A stretch of 64,000 bases of DNA. It comes from Phycisphaerae bacterium. GTDB lineage: Bacteria; Planctomycetota; Phycisphaerae; Phycisphaerales; UBA1924. The position numbers were made by a program, and so were the translations under genes. Under the pieces are notes generated by a model. It saw only the letters and a program-made list of their open reading frames with translations, ran no database searches and was not told the origin of the DNA. Each line of letters begins with the position of its first letter. Position 1 is the first letter of the stretch. The DNA is taken from assembly GCA_030426605.1 (NCBI GenBank), contig JAUHXM010000001.1, positions 1-64,000 on the forward strand, given 5' to 3'. This document shows, one piece after another, positions 16,581 to 25,003 of the stretch.

Positions 16581-18776
16581 TCACGGAAGCAGCGACTCCG
16601 CGAGCGCCAGGTCCGCCGCGTACGACGACGCCTCGTAGTTCCCGAGCCACCACGTCACGGGCTCGTCCGACACGACCTGCCGCAGCAGGTCGCGGGCCTC
16701 GCCCGCCCGCCCGGCGTCGATCAGCGTGCGAGCCAGCCCCGCGCGGGCGTACGCCGACGCGGGGTGGTCCTGCGGGTACGTCGCGTCGAGCACCCGCAAT
16801 GCCTCTCGGTACTCCGTCTCCGATTCGCCGAGCCGCCCGAGCCCGTTGAACGCCTCGGCGCGGAAGACGTGCGCGCGCCACGTGCGGGCGTGCGACTCGC
16901 TGCGGATGCGCAGGTTGCGTTCGATCACCTCGTCGATAAGAACCAACGCCTCCTCGTGGTCACCCAACGCGATGTTCGCCCGGGCCAGCCCCAGCATGGC
17001 CTTCAGGCGTCGCGTGCTGTCCGGTCCGCCGGTCGTGAACGCCCGATCGCTGGCTTGCCGGTACTCGCGCCGCCCTTCCTCGAACCGCCCGAGCCGGCAC
17101 AGGATGTTGCCCCGGCTCGCCCTCACCTCGCTCAGCCGGAGCGCATAAGCGGGTGTCTCCGGCTTTCTCGCGTGGGCCAACGCACGGTCGATGACCGCGA
17201 GCGCCGCCGTCGGGTTGCCCGCGGCCGTGTGCGAGAGCGAGAGCCGGTAGCTCTCGAGCAGGAACTCGCCCGAGCCAAGCCCGTGCATCTCCGCGGCGGC
17301 CTCGACGCTCTGCTCCAGCCACTTCACAGACGTCGCGTAGTCCTCGACCAGGAAGTAGGCGTACCCCACATTCGACAGCGCCGACGCGCGCGCCTCGGGT
17401 GTGTGCGCCAACTCCTCGACCTGCCCGGCGATCGAATCCAGCAGGTCCGTCGCCGTCACGTCGGGCCCGAAATGGTTGCGTGACAGCCCCAGGAACATAC
17501 GCTCGAGCACGTCGAACGCCTCACCCGTCGCGGACTCCCACGCCCGCGCACGCCGCTCCGCGGCCGCGGCACGCACACCGAGCACGCCGAGCGTCGCCCC
17601 GATCACGGACAGGCCCGCCACCCCCGCGAGGATCGTGCGCATCCCGGCGGGGTGCCGGCGCGCCCACCGGCGCACGCGCACGAGCCGGCCGGGCCGCCGC
17701 GCCACGACCGGGTCGCCCCGGATCACACGCTCCAGCTCCGCCGCGAACTCCGCCGCGGATTGGTACCGGTCGTCGGGCAGCTTCGCGAGCGCCCGCAGCA
17801 CGACGAGCTCCGCGTCGCCCCGGATCGTCGGGTTGATCGATCGCGGCCGCCTCGGGACATCGTTCGTGATCGCCGAGAGCGCGCGCGCGATCCCGCCGTT
17901 ATCGATCGAGAACGGCGTCTGCCCCGTGAGCAGCTCGTAGAGCATCGCCCCGAGCGAGTAGGTGTCCGACCGTGGATCGACATCCGCGCCCGCGGCCTGC
18001 TCCGGGCTCATGTACCCGATGGTGCCGGGCAGCTGGCCCGCGAGCGTCAGCGTGGTCTTGCTCGCCCACCGGGCCCGCGCGATCCCAAAGTCCACGATCG
18101 TCGGGATCGAGTCCGCGGTCACCAGGATGTTCGCCGGCTTCAGGTCCCGGTGCACCACGCCCCGCAGGTGCAGCCGGTGCACCGTCCGGGCGATTTCCGC
18201 GACGAGCCCGAGCTTCTCTTGCTCCGACAGCCCCTGCTCCCGGGCGTACGTGTCGAGCTCGACACCCTCGACGAGCTCCATCGCGATGTACGGCTGCTCG
18301 CCGAGGCCCAAGTTCACCGTGCCGTGCCCGACGATGCCAACCACCCCCGGCTCGTGCAGCCGCGTGAGCACGTCCGCCTCGTGCTCGAACCGGCGAAGGG
18401 TCTCGCGCGTGCACAGCGTCGGGCTGAGCACCTTCACGGCTGCCTTGGTGCCGTGCTCATCGACGCACTCGAAGACCGTGCTCATCCCGCCCGTCGAGAT
18501 CCGCCCCTTCACGGCGTACGGCCCGATGGCCGCCGGGAGTGTCAGCGCCGCTGGCTCGTCGAACGCGCGATCGATCATGTCGCGCACCGAGCTGACCGCG
18601 TCGACCGGGACGCCCATCGCGCGGTCGTGCCCGAGCAACCGCTTGACCTCGGCGCGCACGTCCTCATCGAGCGATTCGAGGCCCGATCGCTGCGCCGCCG
18701 GGTCGAGGTTCACCAACGCCGCGAACCCCGCGTGCACCGCCTCCTCATGCGTTCGTGCGTTGTCGGACTGGGTCAC
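16581..18776 (-). CDS. Transmembrane Ser/Thr protein kinase with TPR-like C-terminal domain
   Basis: A 731-residue protein from the GTG at 18776, which overlaps the sigma-factor stop as GTGA; the track's earlier ATG lies inside the sigma gene. The eukaryotic-type kinase domain (about 86-360) has a glycine loop GRISTGGMSTVF, catalytic Lys115 (AAVKVL), HRDLKPAN (Asp211), DFG (229-231) and GYMSPEQ. A single membrane helix lies at about 390-410. The remaining 320 residues are helical TPR-like repeats, probably periplasmic and possibly for protein sensing. Pairing with an ECF sigma gene suggests the kinase controls sigma activity, an association known in planctomycetes; the target is inferred. Confidence 0.9.
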   Translation of the reverse strand: MTQSDNARTHEEAVHAGFAALVNLDPAAQRSGLESLDEDVRAEVKRLLGHDRAMGVPVDAVSSVRDMIDRAFDEPAALTLPAAIGPYAVKGRISTGGMSTVFECVDEHGTKAAVKVLSPTLCTRETLRRFEHEADVLTRLHEPGVVGIVGHGTVNLGLGEQPYIAMELVEGVELDTYAREQGLSEQEKLGLVAEIARTVHRLHLRGVVHRDLKPANILVTADSIPTIVDFGIARARWASKTTLTLAGQLPGTIGYMSPEQAAGADVDPRSDTYSLGAMLYELLTGQTPFSIDNGGIARALSAITNDVPRRPRSINPTIRGDAELVVLRALAKLPDDRYQSAAEFAAELERVIRGDPVVARRPGRLVRVRRWARRHPAGMRTILAGVAGLSVIGATLGVLGVRAAAAERRARAWESATGEAFDVLERMFLGLSRNHFGPDVTATDLLDSIAGQVEELAHTPEARASALSNVGYAYFLVEDYATSVKWLEQSVEAAAEMHGLGSGEFLLESYRLSLSHTAAGNPTAALAVIDRALAHARKPETPAYALRLSEVRASRGNILCRLGRFEEGRREYRQASDRAFTTGGPDSTRRLKAMLGLARANIALGDHEEALVLIDEVIERNLRIRSESHARTWRAHVFRAEAFNGLGRLGESETEYREALRVLDATYPQDHPASAYARAGLARTLIDAGRAGEARDLLRQVVSDEPVTWWLGNYEASSYAADLALAESLLP

Positions 18777-19303
18777 GCGCCCGCTCCCAGCCGGTCCGCG
18801 AGCCACGCCCGCGCCAGACGCCAATCGAGGTCCACCGTCCGCTCGGACACGCCGATTAACTCCGCGATCTCACGCCCCTGCAACCCCGAGAAAATCTTCA
18901 TTTCCGCGACCCTCCCCGGGCGTGGGTGCACGCGCATCAGCTTCTCCAGAATCTCATCGACGACCAGCAGATCGAACCCGCTGTCCTGCGTACCGATCGT
19001 CGCCCGGTCCAACGACACCACGAACGCGCCGCCCCCACGCCGGAGCGCTCGGCGTCGTCGCGCCGCGTCCACCAAGACTCGGCGCATCACGCACGACGCG
19101 AGCGCAACGAAATGCTTCCGGTCCCCCGGCTTTTTTGCCCCCGACTCCGCCATCCGCACGTACGCCTCGTGCACCAACGCCGTGGGCTGCAGCACGTGCC
19201 CGTTCGACTCCGAATACATCAACTCCCCCGCGAGACCGCGGAGCAGCTCGTACTCGTGCTCGAACCCGGGAACAGGAACCTCGGTGCCGTCACCGCCACG
19301 CAA
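18773..19303 (-). CDS. ECF-type RNA polymerase sigma factor
   Basis: 176 residues from a TTG start at 19303, chosen because GAGGAG lies seven bases upstream and the size fits ECF factors; the track's ATG adds 66 non-conserved residues. Region 2 is visible as ELLRGLAGELMYSESNGHVLQPTALVHEAYVRM...RKHFVALASCVMRRVLVDAARRRRA. Region 4 is visible as MKIFSGLQGREIAELIGVSERTVDLDWRLARAWL. No anti-sigma gene is present; the overlapping kinase gene is the likely regulator. Candidate targets are the flanking A and B/C genes, which is inference from position only. Confidence 0.88.
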   Translation of the reverse strand: MRGGDGTEVPVPGFEHEYELLRGLAGELMYSESNGHVLQPTALVHEAYVRMAESGAKKPGDRKHFVALASCVMRRVLVDAARRRRALRRGGGAFVVSLDRATIGTQDSGFDLLVVDEILEKLMRVHPRPGRVAEMKIFSGLQGREIAELIGVSERTVDLDWRLARAWLADRLGAGA

Positions 19304-19497
19304 CTCAGATCTCCTCAAGGCACCGGGTCCGCGCTGCGCCACCGGGCGGCCGAGAACCGGCCACATCACATGTTCGCCCCACCACCCCCGGGGTTCCCTG
19401 ATGCCCGAACAACCGCCGCCCCGCCGAAGGATTCTGGATTCCGTTGCGCCCCACGGCCGGGAACGGCGCTTCTCTGGTGGGAAGACATCCCGAACGT

Positions 19498-19561
19498 GCA
19501 CAGCCTGGGATCCATCTCAGTCGCGATTCCTGACCAGGATCGTTGACCAGGCTGTGCACAT
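19498..19561. repeat. 13-bp inverted repeat upstream of paralogue B
   Basis: GTGCACAGCCTGG (19498-19510) is the exact reverse complement of 19549-19561. Inside it GATCC pairs with GGATC, and TGACCAGG occurs twice (19533 and 19546). It ends 42 bases before the B start codon and lies between the divergent sigma and B genes in an otherwise geneless stretch of 299 bases. It may be an operator, an mRNA hairpin or a small mobile repeat. Confidence 0.7.
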
Positions 19562-19602
19562 GCATCATGTTAACAACACCCGACCGGCCGAGGAGCCCTC
19601 CC

Positions 19603-21144
19603 ATGACCAAGACGAACAGCCTCACACTGGTGCTCGCCGCGGGCACCATGATCGCCCCCGCCGCCCTGGCCGACACGCCCGCCATCGGCGTGGCAACCTC
19701 CGACGCCCCACGCCGCCTCACCGGGCACCTCTACTACAACGCCACCACGGGCGCGTCGGTCTTCACCCCCGCCAAGGAGTACCTCGCCAACCGCGCGCAA
19801 TCTCCCCTCCGCGCCCTCGGCGACGACATCAACGGCGACGGCCACGGCGACCTCTGGGTCAACACCAACACAGACCCGTGCCCCATCGGCACACCCACCA
19901 ACCCCGACATCCGGACCGGCGGCCTCGACGCTCCCACCACGCAGGGAGACCACCACCTCTACCGATCCCAGTTCTTGCCTGGCGACACCGACGTCCTCGT
20001 GGAGACCGTCTCCTTCACCTTCTGGACCGACCTGCTGGACACCGACACGAACGCCGACACCGTCCCCGACGGCAACACCAACGGCGTCGGCATCGAGATC
20101 ACCTTCTGGGACCGTGAAGGCCCGTTCGGCAGTGGCGCCTGCTGCTGCCTCGGGCCGGACGCCATGGCATCCCGACTCCGCACGGTCACGCTCCCGATGA
20201 CGGGCCTGCCCGGGACACTCACCCCGGGCGAACTCGCGGGCGTCGTCGTCACGCTCGAACTCGGTCCCGATCAGATCTTCGAGCTCGCGGACTCCGACGG
20301 CGTCGGGCCCGCGAACGGCAACTTCAACCCCTTCGTCGCCGCGCTCGATACCGACACCGATTCGGACACCATCCCCGATGTCTCGAGCGCCGACTTCGAT
20401 CAGAACGGCACGATCGACTGGTCCCACTCCTTCCGCGGCATTCAGCCCACCGACGGACGCAACGCCACCATCGCCTACACCCTCGCCGCACCGGGCCGCT
20501 TCGGTGCCGTGGGCCGCTTCGCCCTCGACGGCGTGACCCCGCTCAACGCCCAGGCCGGCGTGATGGGCGACGGGCTCATCGACATCATCGAGCGCACAGC
20601 TCCCCCCGCGCCGTTTCAGTTCGACAACGCGCGCATCAAGCTGAACTCAATCGAATCTCCCATGGCCGACGGGTTCCCCTTCACATCCACCGCGCTCGGC
20701 ACCGCGCCGGACCAACTCACAGTGATCTCCCGTTTCAGCATCTTTTTCGCTTCCCTCGGCGAGCACCCGGACCCCACCGTGCCACCCACGAACCCCTGGA
20801 TGTGCCCCGGCTTCCCAAACTCCGATTTCTTCGGATGGGGTGGACTCGCAAGCGACGGCGTCACCTTCGTCGGCGGCCTCAACTGCACCATCGACGACAA
20901 CTCGGACACCATCCCCGAGGGCCGCCCCTGGTCCGGCGCATTCCTCGCGCTCTCGTCCCTATCGGCGTGCAACGCCTTCGCCGACTGCGACGGCAACGGA
21001 TCGCTCAACATCGGCGACATCGACTGCTTCGTCGCCGCGTTCCTCGGCGGCGACCTCGGGGCCGCCGACTGCGACGCCAACAGCTCCCTCAATATCGATG
21101 ACATCGATTGCTTCGTCGCCAGCTTCCTGTCAGGATGCCCCTGA
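19603..21144 (+). CDS. Exported paralogue B of the EF-hand/dockerin-like family
   Basis: A 513-residue protein. The ATG at 19603 has GAGGAG upstream and begins a signal peptide ending at ALADTPAIG. It aligns with paralogue A over its whole length by eye: LTGHLYYNATTGASVFTPAKEYLANRA, DDINGDGHGDLWVNTNTDPCPIGTP, DTDTDSDTIPD, the LNAQAGV block, and a C-terminal pair NIGDIDCFVAAFL and NIDDIDCFVASFL ending in SGCP. A CCC cluster (GACCCLG) is specific to B. It is the first gene of a probable two-gene unit with C. Function unknown. Confidence 0.8.
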   Translation: MTKTNSLTLVLAAGTMIAPAALADTPAIGVATSDAPRRLTGHLYYNATTGASVFTPAKEYLANRAQSPLRALGDDINGDGHGDLWVNTNTDPCPIGTPTNPDIRTGGLDAPTTQGDHHLYRSQFLPGDTDVLVETVSFTFWTDLLDTDTNADTVPDGNTNGVGIEITFWDREGPFGSGACCCLGPDAMASRLRTVTLPMTGLPGTLTPGELAGVVVTLELGPDQIFELADSDGVGPANGNFNPFVAALDTDTDSDTIPDVSSADFDQNGTIDWSHSFRGIQPTDGRNATIAYTLAAPGRFGAVGRFALDGVTPLNAQAGVMGDGLIDIIERTAPPAPFQFDNARIKLNSIESPMADGFPFTSTALGTAPDQLTVISRFSIFFASLGEHPDPTVPPTNPWMCPGFPNSDFFGWGGLASDGVTFVGGLNCTIDDNSDTIPEGRPWSGAFLALSSLSACNAFADCDGNGSLNIGDIDCFVAAFLGGDLGAADCDANSSLNIDDIDCFVASFLSGCP

Positions 21145-21163
21145 CCCCCGCGGAGGAACGACG

Positions 21164-22717
21164 ATGAACCCGATCGCTGCGCCCGTCACGCTCGCCCTCG
21201 CCGCCGGTTCCGCGCTCACGCACGAGGTCCCCGCCATCGGCGTCGTACAGAGCGCCCCCGATCAGCTCATCGGGCACGTCTACTACAAGGTCAGCACGGG
21301 CGAGACCGTCTTCACTCCCGCCAAGGAATACCTCGCCAACCGCGCCCGCGCGTCCCTCCGCGCCATCGGCGACGACATCAACGGCGACGGCACGCCCGAC
21401 GTCTGGATCAACACCAACGGCGACCCATGCCCCATCGGCACTACGGCGTCGCCCAACACCAACGTCGCCGCCCTTGACACCGAGACCACCCAGGGCGACC
21501 ACCACCTCTACAAAGCCCAGGGCACCAACGGCACCACCGACCTGCTCGTCGAGACCGTCAACCTCTCGTTCTGGACCGACGTCGTCGATACCGACACAGA
21601 CCTCGACACCGTCCCCGACGGCAACACCCGCGGGCACGGCTTCGCGATCACGTTCTGGGACCGCGAGGACCCGTTCGGGCAGACCTCCAGCTTCTGCCCC
21701 AGCGCCGGGGGACTGGGCTTCTCACGCGAACGCATCGTCACGCTCGAAGTCACGAACCTGCCGGGCCCCCTCACCGCGCCCATCCCGGGCTACATGTCCG
21801 GGTTCCTCCTCACCTTCGACCTCACCGGCGGCGGCGAGTTCGAGATCGCCGACACCAACGGCTTCGGGCCCGCGTCCGGGTTCTTCAACCCCTTCATTGC
21901 CGCGCCCGACACCGACACCGACTCCGACACCATCCCCGACGTCTCCAGCGCCGACAACGACGGCAACGGCAACATCGACTGGTCGTACTCCTTCCAGGCG
22001 TTTCAGCCCACCGACCCGGGCCCCAACGAAGGACTCATCGGGTACCAGATCGCCGCCCCCGGGCGCGCGGGCGCCGCGGGTGAGTTCGCCCTCGACGGCG
22101 TGACCCCCCTCAACGCACAAGCCGGGGTCCCCAACGACGGGCTGTTCGACTACATCAACCGCACGACCGATCCAGCCCCACTCATGCTCGACACGACCCG
22201 CATCAAGATCGACTCCTACCAGGCCCCGATGGCCCAGTCGTTCCCGTTTACCTCGACGGCGCTGGGAACGACCCCCGCCCTGCTCACCTCGCTGAGCAGA
22301 TTCAGCATCTTCTTCGCCTCGCTCGGCGAGACCCCCGACCCCGCCGGCACCGGCCCGGTGCCGGCGTTCTCATGCGCCGGCCTCCCGAACTCCGACTTCT
22401 TCGCGTGGGGTGCGCTGGCCAACGACGGCGTCACCTTCGTGGGCAGTCTCAACTGCGTCATCGACGATGACTCCGACACCCTCCCCGACGGACGACCCTG
22501 GTCCGGGGGCTACCTCGGGCTCTCGCAGTCGAACACGGTCGTGAAGTGCACGTTCGCCGATTGCGATTGCAACTTTGTCCTCAACCTCGACGACATCGAC
22601 TGCTTTGTTTCCGCGTTCCTCAGCGGAAGTCGCGATGCCGATTGCGACGGCAGCACAACGATCAACATCGACGACATCGACTGCTTTGTCGCGACGTTTC
22701 TCGCCGGCTGCCCGTAG
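21164..22717 (+). CDS. Exported paralogue C of the EF-hand/dockerin-like family
   Basis: A 517-residue protein. The ATG at 21164 is preceded by GGAGGAACGACG and lies only 19 bases after the B stop, so B and C are probably co-transcribed; the long track ORF starts out of frame inside B. Signal peptide residues 1-21. The core matches A and B (IGHVYYKVSTGETVFTPAKEYLANRA, DDINGDGTPDVWINTNGDPCPIG). The C-terminus has the two LDDIDCFVSAFL/NIDDIDCFVATFL repeats and ends AGCP. The first repeat is preceded by CDCNF rather than CDGNG. Function unknown; extracellular. Confidence 0.8.
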   Translation: MNPIAAPVTLALAAGSALTHEVPAIGVVQSAPDQLIGHVYYKVSTGETVFTPAKEYLANRARASLRAIGDDINGDGTPDVWINTNGDPCPIGTTASPNTNVAALDTETTQGDHHLYKAQGTNGTTDLLVETVNLSFWTDVVDTDTDLDTVPDGNTRGHGFAITFWDREDPFGQTSSFCPSAGGLGFSRERIVTLEVTNLPGPLTAPIPGYMSGFLLTFDLTGGGEFEIADTNGFGPASGFFNPFIAAPDTDTDSDTIPDVSSADNDGNGNIDWSYSFQAFQPTDPGPNEGLIGYQIAAPGRAGAAGEFALDGVTPLNAQAGVPNDGLFDYINRTTDPAPLMLDTTRIKIDSYQAPMAQSFPFTSTALGTTPALLTSLSRFSIFFASLGETPDPAGTGPVPAFSCAGLPNSDFFAWGALANDGVTFVGSLNCVIDDDSDTLPDGRPWSGGYLGLSQSNTVVKCTFADCDCNFVLNLDDIDCFVSAFLSGSRDADCDGSTTINIDDIDCFVATFLAGCP

Positions 22718-22720
22718 CGC

Positions 22721-23218
22721 TCAGCGCCGCGTGAGCCGGTAGACGAACCACGACCCGATCACGCCCGCCGCGACGACCATCGGCGACACAAACGCCGGCG
22801 CGTCGCTCGCGAGGATCGTCCAGACGCTGATCCCGATCGCCGCCCACATCATCGCGAGGGTGATCCACATCGCGCGCATGGGCATGCGTGTGCCGGGCTC
22901 GAGGTACTTCAGGAAGGGCCCGAAGAACCGGTTGCGGATCAGCTTCTGCTCGAGCCAGGGGCACGACCGCGTGAAACACCATGAGGCGATGATCAGGAAA
23001 ATCGTGGTGGGAAGCCCGGGGACGACCACTCCGACCGCCCCCAGCCCCACGCACGCCACGCCGACCATCACGAGCCCCCACCGCCACGTCGTGCCCCGCA
23101 CCGCCGCAGTGGACGGGTCGTGGGCCGCGAGGATCCCGCGGGCCCGGGCGTTCGTGTCTTGGGTGGGAAGCGCGGTCAAATCACCCGAATCGCGCGCTCG
23201 CACGCCCCGGGGCCGCAT
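22721..23218 (-). CDS. YbaN/DUF454 family inner-membrane protein
   Basis: 165 residues from the ATG at 23218; the earlier track start crosses the promoter region. Hydrophobic helices at about 44-66, 117-130 and 135-155 flank the family signature PGLPTTIFLIIASWCFTRSCPWLEQKLIRNRFFGPFLKYLEPG. The N-terminal 40 residues are charged. YbaN-type proteins are small membrane proteins of unknown role, in some bacteria linked to iron or heme genes. A Fur-box-like palindrome lies 47 bases upstream. The gene is convergent with paralogue C, with only three bases between stops. Confidence 0.85.
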   Translation of the reverse strand: MRPRGVRARDSGDLTALPTQDTNARARGILAAHDPSTAAVRGTTWRWGLVMVGVACVGLGAVGVVVPGLPTTIFLIIASWCFTRSCPWLEQKLIRNRFFGPFLKYLEPGTRMPMRAMWITLAMMWAAIGISVWTILASDAPAFVSPMVVAAGVIGSWFVYRLTRR

Positions 23219-23264
23219 TTCTAGGACCTGAACGCCCCTCGGACGAGCCGTCAAACAACAAAAT

Positions 23265-23279
23265 TGAGACTGAGTCTCA
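23265..23279. promoter_or_regulatory. Fur-box-like 7-1-7 palindrome
   Basis: TGAGACT-G-AGTCTCA is a perfect 7-1-7 inverted repeat in an AT-richer patch, 47 bases upstream of the YbaN-like start codon. The layout matches the 7-1-7 form of Fur sites (TGANAAT-N-ATTNTCA type). Binding is inferred. Confidence 0.45.
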
Positions 23280-23346
23280 GTCGCAAGGCCCAACCGCCCG
23301 TCGCCGCCCGACTTGTGCGCCACCCCGGCCATGCCGGATGGATCCG

Positions 23347-23844
23347 TCAGCGGTGCTCGACCGCCCACGTGAACCCGGGCAGCGCGTCGAAGGCGCACCG
23401 CTCCTCGTCCGGCTGCGAGGGCACGTAGACCTCGGAGACGTAATAGAGCAGCGTCGCCGGGTCAGGGCCCACCGTCGCCGCACCGTGCCACAGCGTCGGC
23501 GGGATGACCACCACCGCCGGACGCCGATCACCGATCACCGCCTGCCAGCTCGCGTTGTCCGAGTCTCGCCACACCCCCACTTTCAGGTGCCCCGCGAGCC
23601 CGCACCAGAAGTCCGTCTGCTTCACGTGCCGGTGCCACGCCTTGACGACCCCCGGGTGCTGGACGGACACGTTGACCTGCCCGCCATCGAGCACGCCCGT
23701 CATCAGGTTCATGTACGACCAACCCCGGTCGTCGGCGAACGCCCGGATCTCAACCAGGCGCGGCTCGTTCGCCGCCCGCGCCTCCGCCCACGCGTCGGCG
23801 AACGACCCCGCGAACACCGGGATGTTCTTCGTCTCGGCGCTCAT
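23347..23844 (-). CDS. dTDP-4-dehydrorhamnose 3,5-epimerase family cupin (RfbC/RmlC-like)
   Basis: 165 residues from the ATG at 23844, which overlaps the rfbA-like stop as ATGA. RmlC-type features are FADDRGW, VKAWHRHVKQTDFWCGLAGHLKVGVWR and IPPTLWHGAATVG, with the catalytic-type His in the AWHRH/ WHG segments. RmlC enzymes epimerise dTDP-4-keto-sugars for surface polysaccharide. The family also holds capsular sugar epimerases and isomerases, so the exact sugar is uncertain. Coupled translation with the thymidylyltransferase gene supports a nucleotide-sugar pathway. Confidence 0.78.
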   Translation of the reverse strand: MSAETKNIPVFAGSFADAWAEARAANEPRLVEIRAFADDRGWSYMNLMTGVLDGGQVNVSVQHPGVVKAWHRHVKQTDFWCGLAGHLKVGVWRDSDNASWQAVIGDRRPAVVVIPPTLWHGAATVGPDPATLLYYVSEVYVPSQPDEERCAFDALPGFTWAVEHR

Positions 23845-24611
23845 GCGCCGGACACCCCGTGCAGCGGGTCGATGGGGTCGGGCGCGCCGTCCTTGTGCGC
23901 GAGCAATCTCGTGGCGCGGTACAGGCTCGGGATCGTCCCCGCGTCCGTCCACCACCCCTCGAGCACGTCGTGCGTCAGCTCGCCACGCCCGAGGTACCAG
24001 TTGTTCACATCCGTGATCTCGAGCTCCCCGCGCAGCGACGGCTCGAGCCCGTTGCAGATATCAAACACCCGCGCGTCGTACATATAGAACCCGGTCACGG
24101 CGTAATCGCTCGGCGGGTCCTTCGGCTTCTCGATGATCTCCACGATCTGTCCGTCAGGCCCGCCCTCGAACCGCGCCACCCCGAACCGGTGTGGGTCGGG
24201 CACGCGCTTGAGCAGCACCTTGGCCCCCGAGCCCTGCTCGCGGTACGCGTTGACCGCCCCCGCGATCGAGCCCTCGATGATGTTGTCCCCCAACGCCACG
24301 ACCACGGGCCCGCCGTCGGCGAAGTCCTCGGCGAGCTTCAGCGCGTCGGCGATGCCCCCCTCACCCTCCTGGTAGGCGTACTCGAGCTTGCGCAGCCCCA
24401 GCTCCTTCCCGTTGCGCAGGAGCTTCAAGAAATGCCCGGCGTGCTCGCCGCCCGTCACGACCATCACGTCGTCGATCCCCGCGTCCAACAGCGTCTGGAT
24501 CGGGTAGTACACCATCGGGCGGTCGTAGACCGGCAGCAGGTGCTTGTTCGTGACCAATGTCAGCGGGCGAAGTCTCGTCCCGAGCCCGCCCGCCAGGATC
24601 ACACCCTTCAT
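23841..24611 (-). CDS. rfbA: Glucose-1-phosphate thymidylyltransferase (RmlA-like)
   Basis: A 256-residue nucleotidyltransferase with start site GGAGG six bases upstream of ATG. Signature residues: GVILAGGLGTRLRPLT at the N-terminus, NKHLLPVYDRPMVYYPI, ALGDNIIEG (metal-binding Asp) and IEKPKDPPSDYAVTGFYMYD. It makes dTDP-glucose from dTTP and glucose-1-phosphate, the first step to dTDP-rhamnose. The length is shorter than the 290 residues of the tetrameric RmlA form, so it may be the short archaeal/StrD-like type. It is the first gene of a two-gene unit with the epimerase; rmlB and rmlD are not in the window. Confidence 0.85.
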   Translation of the reverse strand: MKGVILAGGLGTRLRPLTLVTNKHLLPVYDRPMVYYPIQTLLDAGIDDVMVVTGGEHAGHFLKLLRNGKELGLRKLEYAYQEGEGGIADALKLAEDFADGGPVVVALGDNIIEGSIAGAVNAYREQGSGAKVLLKRVPDPHRFGVARFEGGPDGQIVEIIEKPKDPPSDYAVTGFYMYDARVFDICNGLEPSLRGELEITDVNNWYLGRGELTHDVLEGWWTDAGTIPSLYRATRLLAHKDGAPDPIDPLHGVSGA

Positions 24612-24711
24612 CGCGGCCTCCGTCCGATCACCACGTCACGATAGGTCGGCGCGCACCGCCGCCCGCATGACCCGAACCCGCCGGTTCTCAGCGTTCGCGC
24701 AATCGCTGCGC

Positions 24712-24933
24712 TCAGGCGGCCCGCTCGGCGAGCGACCGCGCCACGAGCGAGCTCACGTCGTGCCCCTGCCCCTCGTGGATCCGACCGATCAGCTCGTTCG
24801 CGTCCACCGCGAACCCGGCGAGCGGGTCCGGTGCGGGCTCGACCACCGCCCCCAGTTTCGACGCCGACACGGTCTCATCGAGGACACTCCGGGACCCGTC
24901 GGCGTCAATCAGGGAGGGGGCGTTGGTGTTCAT
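24712..24933 (-). CDS. Small hypothetical protein
   Basis: About 73 residues if started at MNTNAPSLID; a 94-residue form from 24996 is possible. Acidic N-terminal half, C-terminal helix GQGHDVSSLVARSLAERAA. No signal peptide, membrane helix or family recognised. It follows the tolC-like gene by 70 bases on the same strand and could be the last gene of the efflux operon. GC-rich third positions support coding but do not prove it. Confidence 0.45.
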   Translation of the reverse strand: MNTNAPSLIDADGSRSVLDETVSASKLGAVVEPAPDPLAGFAVDANELIGRIHEGQGHDVSSLVARSLAERAA

Positions 24934-25003
24934 GACGCCTGCATCGGCTCGCGCCGCGCGCAAATTCACTCCCCGCGCGCACGCAAGGCGTTTCACACCG
25001 AAA

